Source: Thermoplasmatota archaeon
GTDB taxonomy: Archaea > Thermoplasmatota > Penumbrarchaeia > Penumbrarchaeales > Penumbrarchaeaceae
Direction: 5' to 3'
Assembly: GCA_030600725.1 (NCBI GenBank)
Contig: JAUVLN010000002.1
Span: 1-27,975 of the forward strand
DNA length: 27,975 nucleotides
This document shows, one piece after another, positions 1 to 6,543 of the stretch (position 1 is its first letter; each line of letters begins with the position of its first letter). The notes below the pieces were generated by a model that made no database searches, had not been told where the DNA came from, and was given only the letters and a program-made list of their open reading frames with translations. Position numbers and translations under genes: made by a program.

Positions 1-1
1 T

Positions 2-1390
2 GGCCTTTCAGACTTGGATGAATACAAGAATGTTACAGATCCGGATAAGCCTGATACAGATGGAGACGGCAAATCCGATAAAGATGAACTCACAGGAGAT
101 TACAACAGCTCAGCCACAGGAATTGATGGTGCACCACCTGAGATCTGGGAGTTTGATTGTGAATATGCAACAAACTATGCAAGTTTGGGACCGCTTAAGC
201 TCCCTTCAGGTGGATTGAAGGTTAAGGTCAAGGTCGGAGCCAAGGATATATTCGGTATATCTTACATCAACGTTGATATCACAGGTTTGGAAGATATTAA
301 ACTCTACACAAATAATGCCCAGAATGTATCCCATACATTTGAATGGTCCATATCAAGTGTAGACCAATACAAGCGTGTTTTGTTTAAGGGCTTCAAGATC
401 AATGTATCCGCAGAGGACAGAAATGGCAACATAGGTTTCAAAGAAGATGATCTCCCAAGTATATCAAAAATGGTGATTGACTTCTTCTTAGGGCCACTGG
501 TTGCATATGTGAATTTCATTAAGGAGCTGGTATCTGGTTTCCTTACATGGATAGATGATGCCATTAAATCAATGATGGATGTACCAATATCTATCTTTAG
601 TACAATCATTTCATCATTCGTAAACATTGTTTTCGATTCAATAGGAAATATGATGGTAGCTTTCGATGAAAATGGTGATAATGGGATCGGATCAAGTATA
701 TTTTCCTTCTTTTTATCCGATAGTTTCTTAGTAATATTCATGTTTATATCTATTGTAATATCAGCAGTATTATTGCTTTGTTGTGGAATTGATTCACTAA
801 TTGCATTGGCGATTAAACTCGTTGTACTGTTAATTCTTGCAGGTATATCAGCAAATTCTGGAAAAGAAGATTCAAACATTGCAAGTTTAGATATCATTTT
901 AAAACCATTAAATGAGTATATTGAATATTACAAGGATGATTTTTCTGAAGATTCCAAAGGGGTGGAAACAAAGGATGTCATCTACTGGCTATGGGTGTTT
1001 TTTAATTTAATTTGTTCTGGGGTTGCGATAGCAATTGGAATAAAAGGATTATCCTCAGCAATGCAATTATTTCAGGTAGGTAAAGTTGGAACATTAGTTT
1101 CAGTAATTGGTGGAATAATATGTGCCGCGATTGGGACGATTTTTACTTTGTTATCAATCGGGGCTAGAGCATTAAATATTTGGGGATTTTTAGAAGGAAA
1201 TAATAATGAGATTGTGCAAAAAGCATGTGGAGCAATTGGAGGAATATTCTCTTGTCTTGCTGTATGTTTTGCACTCTTTGGAATATGGCCTCCAAATGCA
1301 TATGGTGTAATTGGATTTTTAATATGTATGGGGGCAGGTATTGCAAATTTAATATATTTATTGCCAATAATCGATAAATATATAATATAG
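2..1390 (+). CDS. C-terminal part of a multi-pass surface/membrane protein with calcium-binding (thrombospondin type 3-like) repeats; 5' end outside the window
   Basis: The frame is open to the window edge, so the true start lies upstream; the TTG at 14 is not a convincing start. The first residues read as an Asp-rich DxDxDG repeat (DTDGDGKSDKDE), typical of Ca2+-binding thrombospondin type 3-like repeats in archaeal surface proteins. A beta-rich extracellular section of roughly 120 residues follows. After that come an amphipathic region and at least five hydrophobic segments, at about residues 240-280 (probably two passes), 325-350, 360-385, 405-425 and 430-455. The protein ends seven residues after the last segment. 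Several passes after the ectodomain are unusual for this class, which normally has one C-terminal anchor. The membrane-coding half is more AT-rich than the ectodomain half. I recognise no family for the membrane part and assign no function beyond cell-envelope location. Confidence 0.7.
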   Translation, partial: GLSDLDEYKNVTDPDKPDTDGDGKSDKDELTGDYNSSATGIDGAPPEIWEFDCEYATNYASLGPLKLPSGGLKVKVKVGAKDIFGISYINVDITGLEDIKLYTNNAQNVSHTFEWSISSVDQYKRVLFKGFKINVSAEDRNGNIGFKEDDLPSISKMVIDFFLGPLVAYVNFIKELVSGFLTWIDDAIKSMMDVPISIFSTIISSFVNIVFDSIGNMMVAFDENGDNGIGSSIFSFFLSDSFLVIFMFISIVISAVLLLCCGIDSLIALAIKLVVLLILAGISANSGKEDSNIASLDIILKPLNEYIEYYKDDFSEDSKGVETKDVIYWLWVFFNLICSGVAIAIGIKGLSSAMQLFQVGKVGTLVSVIGGIICAAIGTIFTLLSIGARALNIWGFLEGNNNEIVQKACGAIGGIFSCLAVCFALFGIWPPNAYGVIGFLICMGAGIANLIYLLPIIDKYII

Positions 1391-1508
1391 ACTTAATAAT
1401 ATTATGGAAGTGAATCCATGAAATCTACGGTTTGGAGGGATAAGAATTATTCGATATAATAATAAAAATATAAGTTTAATAAGGATTACTAATGTAATAT
1501 GTTATTTT

Positions 1509-1916
1509 TTGGTAATTAGTGGATTTCTAATAATTATTTTATCATTACTTATTTCAATAAAGGAATGGAATGTTATGCCATTATTTGTAATTTCCATATC
1601 AATATTCATTATCTTTTTATCATTTATATTTAAGAATAAATTTAATAATTATTTTGTAAAATATATTACTTTTGAAGAAAATGAGATGATATTGCATTTT
1701 TATAACAAGAAAAGAAGTATTAATATCCCATATGATTCAATAATCAGCATTTCTAAAAAGGAGGAAATTGAGGTATATAATACGAAATGTGAATTTATTA
1801 TCTTTAACAATGAGCAAGGCGTAATATATTCCAGTATGTTTGATAGAGAGATTAATGATGAAATTAAATTTCTATTTAATAACCATAAAATGATAATGAA
1901 AAATAATTCTCCCTGA
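1509..1916 (+). CDS. Small hypothetical membrane protein
   Basis: About 135 residues. Two adjacent hydrophobic segments (about residues 2-17 and 23-41) are followed by a soluble domain of about 90 residues that alternates basic and hydrophobic residues (for example NKKRSINIPYDSIISISKK). This resembles the overall plan of PH-like or DUF-type bacterial and archaeal membrane proteins, in which two N-terminal helices precede a small beta domain. The start is uncertain. The frame is open back to about 1422 but has no ATG, GTG or TTG upstream of the TTG at 1509, and there is no clear ribosome site. A short ATG-started frame at 1418-1459 lies just before it. The gene is very AT-rich, like the rest of the left island. 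No function can be assigned. Confidence 0.5.
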   Translation: MVISGFLIIILSLLISIKEWNVMPLFVISISIFIIFLSFIFKNKFNNYFVKYITFEENEMILHFYNKKRSINIPYDSIISISKKEEIEVYNTKCEFIIFNNEQGVIYSSMFDREINDEIKFLFNNHKMIMKNNSP

Positions 1917-1919
1917 ACT

Positions 1920-2205
1920 CTTCATGACGAATACGTAAGGAGGAATGAAGGGAAGCTGATCAGCGGAGGGAGACAATTTCCAATGAAATTGTCGACTTAG
2001 ACCAATCCTTGAGAGAAATAACTGACCGTAGGATTGGTCGGTAGGAGACGTTTTCAGTATGAAAAAGGCGTGTAGGGGGCGGGTGAGTGCGACGAAATGG
2101 TAAGAATCCCACAGTTACAAGTGAGTAGGATAGGTCGAACGGTATTCTGAAGGAATATGTGACGAGGACTGTGAATTGCCAGTGAGGAGCAAAGGGACAA
2201 TTATT
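1920..2205 (+). ncRNA. Candidate structured RNA, possibly a group II intron fragment
   Basis: This 300-base gap has no credible reading frame but is much less AT-rich than its neighbours and full of stems. An 8-bp hairpin pairs 1972-1979 with 1986-1993. A 10-bp perfect stem pairs 2000-2009 with 2030-2039. A TTTTC/GAAAA hairpin lies at about 2051-2065. A TATTC-tgaag-GAATA hairpin lies at about 2143-2157, and CACAGT at about 2110 can pair with ACTGTG at about 2169. The run GTGCGACGAAATGG starting at 2087 resembles the GUGYG 5' end of group II introns, and the TCTGAAGGAA motif at about 2145 is common in their domain I. I see no domain V and no reverse transcriptase, so an intact intron is excluded. 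The alternative is an unrelated structured RNA on either strand. The strand given is the one on which the intron-like motifs read. Confidence 0.4.
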
Positions 2206-2219
2206 AATTAGGATAAATC

Positions 2220-2855
2220 TTAAAATTCCAGGATAAATTGAACTAATCTACCTACATGTGTTATTGGGTTGCTCTCATCGTGATATAAATTTTTTTGATC
2301 ATCTTGATGATATGTTATCAAATTATTGGCATTTTCTATTGCTACGGTTTGATTTGGAAATAGCATTTCAATATAACCACAGCCTTTCTTGTAATCTGGG
2401 ATGAATCTCTCCAATCTTTCCAATAATTCATCATTGTCAATCCGGTGTCTGATTCTATCGAAATGGAAAAGGTACCATATTTCAAATGAAGGGTTTGAGA
2501 ATCCGATATCAAAGGATTTGCTTCGAGATCTTTCAACAATCATATTAATATCGTGTTGAGTATTATTATCCTTATCAAATAAAATCCACACCTTATCTCC
2601 GGTTGTAATATTGATATGTTTTTCTTTCATGTATTTTTTTGCTTCTTTAAACAATGTGGCAGGGGCAGTTCCTTTTGCGTCGATAGAAATAATGTTCAAT
2701 CTGGAATCTCTCAATTTCCCTCTAAGTTCTTTGAAATGTTTTTCTTCAGTTTTACCTTCACAAATAATGAGTACAATATTTCTATCATCTATTAATTTCT
2801 CTTTTCTTTCCTTTCGAAATTTCCTTTTCGGGAACCTATTCATTGGTTTTGTCAT
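2220..2855 (-). CDS. rloB: RloB-like protein (Toprim-like nuclease partner of RloA)
   Basis: A protein of 211 residues with the hallmarks of the RloB family (PF13707). A basic N-terminus (residues 1-22) is followed by a strand ending in an acidic motif, LIICEGKTEEKHF (catalytic-type Glu33). A second acidic motif, ILFDKDNN (Asp94, Asp96), follows, and then the family's NPSFEIWYLFHF block (residues 121-132). The Glu plus Asp-x-Asp arrangement is that of Toprim-type nucleases. Known RloB proteins are encoded next to RloA-type ATPases in restriction loci and defence islands. Here the ATG overlaps the TAA of the upstream ATPase gene by one base (TAATG), so the two are translationally coupled. By analogy the pair is an ATP-gated nuclease or abortive-infection module; that role is inferred. 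Very AT-rich compared with the chromosome to the right. Confidence 0.8.
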   Translation of the reverse strand: MTKPMNRFPKRKFRKERKEKLIDDRNIVLIICEGKTEEKHFKELRGKLRDSRLNIISIDAKGTAPATLFKEAKKYMKEKHINITTGDKVWILFDKDNNTQHDINMIVERSRSKSFDIGFSNPSFEIWYLFHFDRIRHRIDNDELLERLERFIPDYKKGCGYIEMLFPNQTVAIENANNLITYHQDDQKNLYHDESNPITHVGRLVQFILEF

Positions 2856-4126
2856 TAATACTCACCATCACTAATGAAAGGAATTGCCCCATATCTACCA
2901 GAAAGATATCCTCTCTCGATATTTTTATCCTTTCTTACATTGTAGTCGGAAAGTGAGAAGAGATTGGTTGATTGATCCTGATTCTTTTCTGTGAACCATA
3001 TTTGATCTCTTCGGAATGAAGCTTGTTTAAGTAAATTTGTATTATGTGTTGTGAATATTAATTGAGCATTATTTTTGTTTAAATCAGAATCATTGAAGAT
3101 ATCTATTAGTGCAGATAACAAATGTGGATGAAGACTGTTATCAAATTCATCATATACTAAAACCTTTCCAAACATCAAAGATTCAAATATTAAACCACTG
3201 ACATCAAATAATTTTAGTGTACCTTGTGATTCTTCACCTTCAAAATCAAAGGTTATTGGAATATTTTTCCCGTTTTCATCTATTCCTTTATGAATAGTAT
3301 TTATTTTCGTATTATAGATTTTATTTATATTTTCATTTAATGCTCCAACCATTTTTTTAAAATCATCTGGAGCTTCGTCAGGAATATTCTCTTTTGTATA
3401 TTTTTTAAAGGTTATATCTACATCTATGATTCCAGTATCAAGCTTACATAACAGTTCTTTCATTTGCGATTGAATTTTATCATTTTCATTAAAAATCTCT
3501 GCAGAATGTAAATGCATATATTGAGAATTTGAGGAAAAGGCCACAGTTAGATTTTCAACAAACCATTTCATAGCAATTTTTGTTTTTTCGTAATTCATAT
3601 TTGCAGATCTTGATATATACAACATATTTTCGAGTGTATGTTTAGAGATATCTTTCTGCTCTTTTTCATCCGTTGTGAAGTGATAATTATCTTCAAGTCC
3701 ATTTCTTTCAAATATAAGAGCAGGTTGTCCCTTTGGATAGAAATATAAATATTCTTCATGGATTTTTTCTTCTGTCAAAGAGAATCCATAAATATATAAA
3801 ATCTCCTTCCAAATGAATGAAATTTCAAATTTACTAGGTTTATCCAAACAACCTTTGTCTAATTTGAAAGGAATTCTGGGGATTTTTTGTCCACTTTGAT
3901 TTGTATGAGAGTTTATAACAATATACTTGATGAAATCAATAGCCTTTATCAAATTTGTTTTACCAGATGCATTTGGTCCATAAATTACTGAATTTCTTAG
4001 ATACCTCTTTTTTTTCTTATAACTAATAATATTCTTTTGAAGTGATTTATCAGTTGATGCCATATTGCTGAATGTAACTTTCTCTTTAAAAGATAAAAAA
4101 TTTTCGATTTTAAGCTCAATAAGCAT
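2855..4126 (-). CDS. rloA: RloA-like ABC-type ATPase (AAA_15/AAA_21)
   Basis: A 423-residue ATPase. The N-terminal strand-loop LKIENFLSFKEKVTF leads to Walker A GPNASGKT (residues 50-57). A long insertion of helices (about residues 150-290) follows. Walker B is VLVYDEFDNSLHP (about 322-334) and the H-loop is TTHNT (359-363). The C-terminal GRYGAIPFI motif is typical of RloA-type proteins. The ATG is preceded by GAGGTGA at good spacing, and a TATA-like ATTATAAG lies about 30 bases upstream on the minus strand. The enzyme is expected to bind and hydrolyse ATP as a dimer and to control its partner RloB, encoded immediately downstream with a one-base overlap. It has no methylase or restriction subunits beside it, so it would act as a stand-alone two-gene system. 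The defence role is inferred from family context. Confidence 0.85.
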   Translation of the reverse strand: MLIELKIENFLSFKEKVTFSNMASTDKSLQKNIISYKKKKRYLRNSVIYGPNASGKTNLIKAIDFIKYIVINSHTNQSGQKIPRIPFKLDKGCLDKPSKFEISFIWKEILYIYGFSLTEEKIHEEYLYFYPKGQPALIFERNGLEDNYHFTTDEKEQKDISKHTLENMLYISRSANMNYEKTKIAMKWFVENLTVAFSSNSQYMHLHSAEIFNENDKIQSQMKELLCKLDTGIIDVDITFKKYTKENIPDEAPDDFKKMVGALNENINKIYNTKINTIHKGIDENGKNIPITFDFEGEESQGTLKLFDVSGLIFESLMFGKVLVYDEFDNSLHPHLLSALIDIFNDSDLNKNNAQLIFTTHNTNLLKQASFRRDQIWFTEKNQDQSTNLFSLSDYNVRKDKNIERGYLSGRYGAIPFISDGEY

Positions 4127-4161
4127 TTTCTCACCTCTATACGATATTAGGCCTTATAATG

Positions 4162-4200
4162 AGATATATTCTCAATATCTGCCATGATATGGCGCCATAT
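4162..4200. promoter_or_regulatory. Paired palindromes in the rloA upstream region (candidate operator)
   Basis: A perfect 14-bp palindrome, ATATGGCGCCATAT (4187-4200), lies upstream of the TATA-like element of rloA. Between the two is a 6-bp inverted repeat, AGATAT/ATATCT (4162-4180). The position fits a repressor or activator site for the RloAB pair. No regulator gene is adjacent, and the PD-(D/E)XK-like gene at 4264 ends toward this region. Confidence 0.35.
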
Positions 4201-4263
4201 GGTGAGATAATTTAATCTCTATAAATAACTTTCGCTTTTACAGTCATTATAAATCGAAAAAAA

Positions 4264-4587
4264 TCAATCCGGCAAGATATAATCCCAAACATATTTTCTG
4301 ATCTCGTTGATGTCAGTTGAGAGCTTGTGAATTGGGACAACGATCACATCTTTCAGCCCTGGCCGAAGGTACTTTTTGGCCTTGTTGATTCTGTATGTAC
4401 TGGTATGATGACCATCAACTTCGTACTGGATCATCGTTGTGAAATCCATCACATCGGCCATCCCACGGCCAGGGATCTCAACTTCCACATCGACGTTGTG
4501 TCCCATTTTCTCAAGCTCGAATACTATTGTCATTTTAACTACCCAATGTTTGAACGAGTCCATTTTCACTCTCTTTTTTCCTTTCAT
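4264..4587 (-). CDS. Small PD-(D/E)XK nuclease-like protein
   Basis: A 107-residue protein with an N-terminal helix (SFKHWVVKMTIVFELEKMGH), then strand-loop-strand VDVEVEIPGRGMADVMDF and IQYEVD. Asp45 in ADVMD followed by Glu56-Val-Asp58 matches the core of restriction-endonuclease-like folds, in which the usual Lys of ExK is sometimes replaced. Archaeal proteins of this plan are annotated as hypothetical or Holliday-resolvase-like. The first ATG has GGAGATG five bases upstream; an internal ATG at codon 9 is an alternative. It reads toward rloA, separated by about 140 bases of promoter, so it could belong to the same transcription unit or be independent. A decayed IS21 end sits directly upstream and may have replaced its original promoter. 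Catalytic activity is uncertain because of the missing Lys. Confidence 0.6.
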   Translation of the reverse strand: MKGKKRVKMDSFKHWVVKMTIVFELEKMGHNVDVEVEIPGRGMADVMDFTTMIQYEVDGHHTSTYRINKAKKYLRPGLKDVIVVPIHKLSTDINEIRKYVWDYILPD

Positions 4588-4597
4588 TTTTACATCT

Positions 4598-4632
4598 CCG
4601 GCTGACTTTTATTTTGATGGTGAGTCAGCCGG
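4598..4632. repeat. 9-bp inverted repeat next to the IS21 remnant
   Basis: CCGGCTGAC (4598-4606) and GTCAGCCGG (4624-4632) form a perfect inverted repeat around an AT-rich 17-base loop, directly abutting the IS21-like end. Part of the motif recurs inverted at 4793-4801 (ACACCGGCT against AGCCGGTGT at 4627-4635), so the same sequence bounds both sides of the remnant. Confidence 0.5.
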
Positions 4633-4801
4633 TGTAGACGCCGGTTGAAAAATACACAAAAGTGCCGGTCGAAAAGTGCAGAACCACCCCGGTGATTACC
4701 CTCATCGAGGACGGGACATGCTATCCGAAGAGGAGTGGTTCGATATGAGGAATGAAGGGGGCGGGGTTCGACACCGTCAGATGGGTGAATCAACACCGGC
4801 T
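4627..4801 (+). mobile_element. Decayed IS21-family element: terminal repeats plus the first codons of an istA-like transposase
   Basis: Starting at 4633, TGTAGACGCCGGTTGAAAA is followed after a short spacer by a second copy, GTGCCGGTCGAAAAGTGC. Such multiple GCCGGTYGAAAA repeats are the hallmark of IS21-family ends. Downstream, an ATG at 4720 opens a 36-codon frame beginning MLSEEEWFDMRNE, which matches the usual N-terminus of IS21 IstA-type transposases before their helix-turn-helix. The similarity then stops and the frame ends at about 4830. No other part of istA and no istB remains. AGCCGGTGT/ACACCGGCT bounds the remnant. It separates the AT-rich island on the left from the GC-richer chromosome on the right. 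Confidence 0.55.
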
Positions 4802-4969
4802 GTATTTTCCTGTGAGATATTAGGATAAAATGGTATCATCTTGTCGATTATCTCCAAAAGGGTAATAAATATCATCACACTGGCCCTGATGGATCGGGTA
4901 TCTTGGAGTGAAACAGGCGACACGGTAACAGGTTTGGCGGTTTTTCATTGCATTTTTCGGTGATTTCGG

Positions 4970-5863
4970 ATGTTCAACACCACGGTATTTCGCAACCTCG
5001 ATGAAACCTACAGAAGGGCTCCAGTCCTGAACTTCTCGGGAAAGGAGAGGATAGTCATCTTCAGCGACCTCCACATGGGGGACGGGGGCAGCACCGACGA
5101 TTTCCGACTCAACTCGGATCTCTTCAAGCACGTCCTGGAAAGATACTATCTCGAGAGGGGGTTCAAACTCATCCTCAACGGCGATGTTGAAGAGCTTCAA
5201 AGATTCCTTTATACGAATATCAGGGAAAGATGGAACGATGTCCATTCCCTGTTTCAGAGGTTTCAGGAGGATACAGGCGCCTACAGGATCTGGGGAAACC
5301 ACGATCTTGACCTCTCCTGGGCCCACATTGGGTCCGGATTCCACAGGGTCTACGATTCGCTGAAGCTGGACATCTCCGGCAGGCAGCTTTTCATCCTTCA
5401 CGGGCACCAGGGGTCTCCGCTACTGGAGCGTTTCCACCACTTCAACAGGTTCGTGCTCAGGAACGTGGCGGAGCCGCTGGGCATCCGGAACTTCAAACTG
5501 GAGTTCGATACCAAGGAGATAACCGCCCTGGAAAGGCGGATCGCACATTTCGCCCGGAAGATAGGCATGGTCACGGTCATGGGCCACACACACCGCCCCC
5601 TTTTCGGGGTTCGATCGATGATCCCCGGCCTGTTCAACAGCGGCTGTGCGATCGGGGACAGGGGCATCACCTCGATCGAGATCGAGGAGGGCAGGATGTC
5701 CGTTGTCCACTGGTTCGACAGGGTGAGCTACCTGAAGAAACTCTGGAATATCGACCCCGACTCACAGAGGATCGGGAGGACCGATTACCACAGGTCGATC
5801 CTATTCACGGGCCGACTGGACGATATCATCGGATCCAATCTGCTCTCATCCCATCTTGGATGA
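4970..5863 (+). CDS. Calcineurin-like metallophosphoesterase
   Basis: A 297-residue protein with the complete metallophosphoesterase signature: FSDLHMGD (Asp33, His35), LNGDVEE (Asp72), GNHDLD (Asn110, His111), LHGHQGS (His144, His146) and MGHTHRP (His206, His208). These residues bind a di-metal centre and hydrolyse phosphomonoesters or diesters. The layout (NGD followed by an alpha-helical segment, then a second HGH) resembles the UDP-diacylglucosamine hydrolase-like branch, but archaea lack lipid A, so the substrate is unknown. There is no signal peptide or membrane segment. The start at 4970 has a GGTGAT six to eleven bases upstream. The downstream zinc-ribbon membrane protein follows after 41 bases and may be co-transcribed. 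Confidence 0.85.
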   Translation: MFNTTVFRNLDETYRRAPVLNFSGKERIVIFSDLHMGDGGSTDDFRLNSDLFKHVLERYYLERGFKLILNGDVEELQRFLYTNIRERWNDVHSLFQRFQEDTGAYRIWGNHDLDLSWAHIGSGFHRVYDSLKLDISGRQLFILHGHQGSPLLERFHHFNRFVLRNVAEPLGIRNFKLEFDTKEITALERRIAHFARKIGMVTVMGHTHRPLFGVRSMIPGLFNSGCAIGDRGITSIEIEEGRMSVVHWFDRVSYLKKLWNIDPDSQRIGRTDYHRSILFTGRLDDIIGSNLLSSHLG

Positions 5864-5904
5864 TATGGTGAAACGTTTAATGACGAGAAATCACATCATC
5901 GACC

Positions 5905-6324
5905 ATGGCCGAAAGAAGATCTCCCATCCTCAAAGCATGGGCTGCCATCTCCTTCGGAATGGGGACGCTGTTCATCTTCACGGGAGTGCTCACCAGCGTG
6001 ATGTTCGACGACTCCGCCGTTTCCGAGGATCTGGGTCCCGTGGGTGGTTTCTCACTGCTCTCGGTTATCGGCGCCATGCTCTGGGTTCTGGGATTGATCC
6101 TGCTGATCCTCAACATCCGGGGAAAGAGGGGCGGGAGATGGGCTGGCCCCAAACAGATTTTCCTCAAGGGAAGGAGCAGATATCGATGCGGAACATGCGG
6201 CACCTGGTTGGAGGTTAGGTACATCGATTATCATGAACGTATTCGCTGCGACTGCGGGGAGGAGTACGACATGTACCAGGAGTTCGATGAGGACCAGGGT
6301 GGAAGGGGAAAGAAGCTGAGATGA
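5905..6324 (+). CDS. Membrane protein with two transmembrane helices and a C-terminal zinc ribbon
   Basis: A 139-residue protein. Two hydrophobic segments (about residues 9-32 and 46-70) are followed by a basic linker and a cytoplasmic-type zinc-binding knuckle pair, CGTCG and CDCG, separated by about 18 residues (Cys residues near 92, 95, 114 and 116). The acidic C-terminal tail ends in a short basic stretch. Zinc ribbons fused to two-helix hairpins are common among small uncharacterised euryarchaeal membrane proteins, and no function is known. It follows the metallophosphoesterase on the same strand and converges with the nnr gene cluster. The ATG at 5905 is the only start that keeps the full first helix. 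Confidence 0.7.
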   Translation: MAERRSPILKAWAAISFGMGTLFIFTGVLTSVMFDDSAVSEDLGPVGGFSLLSVIGAMLWVLGLILLILNIRGKRGGRWAGPKQIFLKGRSRYRCGTCGTWLEVRYIDYHERIRCDCGEEYDMYQEFDEDQGGRGKKLR

Positions 6325-6345
6325 GAAAAGGGGGATTGTGTGATC

Positions 6346-6525
6346 TTATAGGGATTCGAGGTGTTTTGAGAGGCGTTTGGCCAGGGCACATGTGGTCATT
6401 ATCGACGGAAGGCCGGGAGGTCTCGGGATAACGCTGCAGCCGCATACGTAAAGGTTATCGATCGAGAGTTCACTGGCAAGAGTGTCACTCCCGGTGCCGG
6501 AACCCACGATCAACACACCATACAT
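6346..6525 (-). pseudogene. GMC oxidoreductase remnant: N- and C-terminal ends joined by an in-frame internal deletion
   Basis: A 59-codon open frame begins 18 bases after the nnr stop. Its first 21 residues (MYGVLIVGSGTGSDTLASEL) match the N-terminal FAD-binding beta-alpha segment of glucose-methanol-choline oxidoreductases, with the GxGxxx dinucleotide-binding glycines. The following residues, DNLYVCGCSVIPRPPGLPS then MTTCALAKRLSKHL, match the C-terminal end of the same family, where a D(A)S-x-(F/I)P motif precedes the final helix. About 400-500 residues of the normal enzyme are missing between them, with the frame kept. The simplest reading is one large internal deletion of a gene that once followed nnr. 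Expression as a tiny peptide is possible but not supported by anything I see. Confidence 0.65.
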
Positions 6526-6543
6526 ATCATCGGATATGACACA

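Noticed and set aside
304..897. A 197-codon minus-strand open frame within the left surface-protein gene
   Set aside because: It lies antisense to a frame with clear calcium-binding repeats and transmembrane segments, and shows no domain of its own.
4820..5407. A 195-codon minus-strand frame across the metallophosphoesterase promoter and 5' end
   Set aside because: The plus-strand frame has the complete metallophosphoesterase motif set; the minus frame has no recognisable feature and no start signal.
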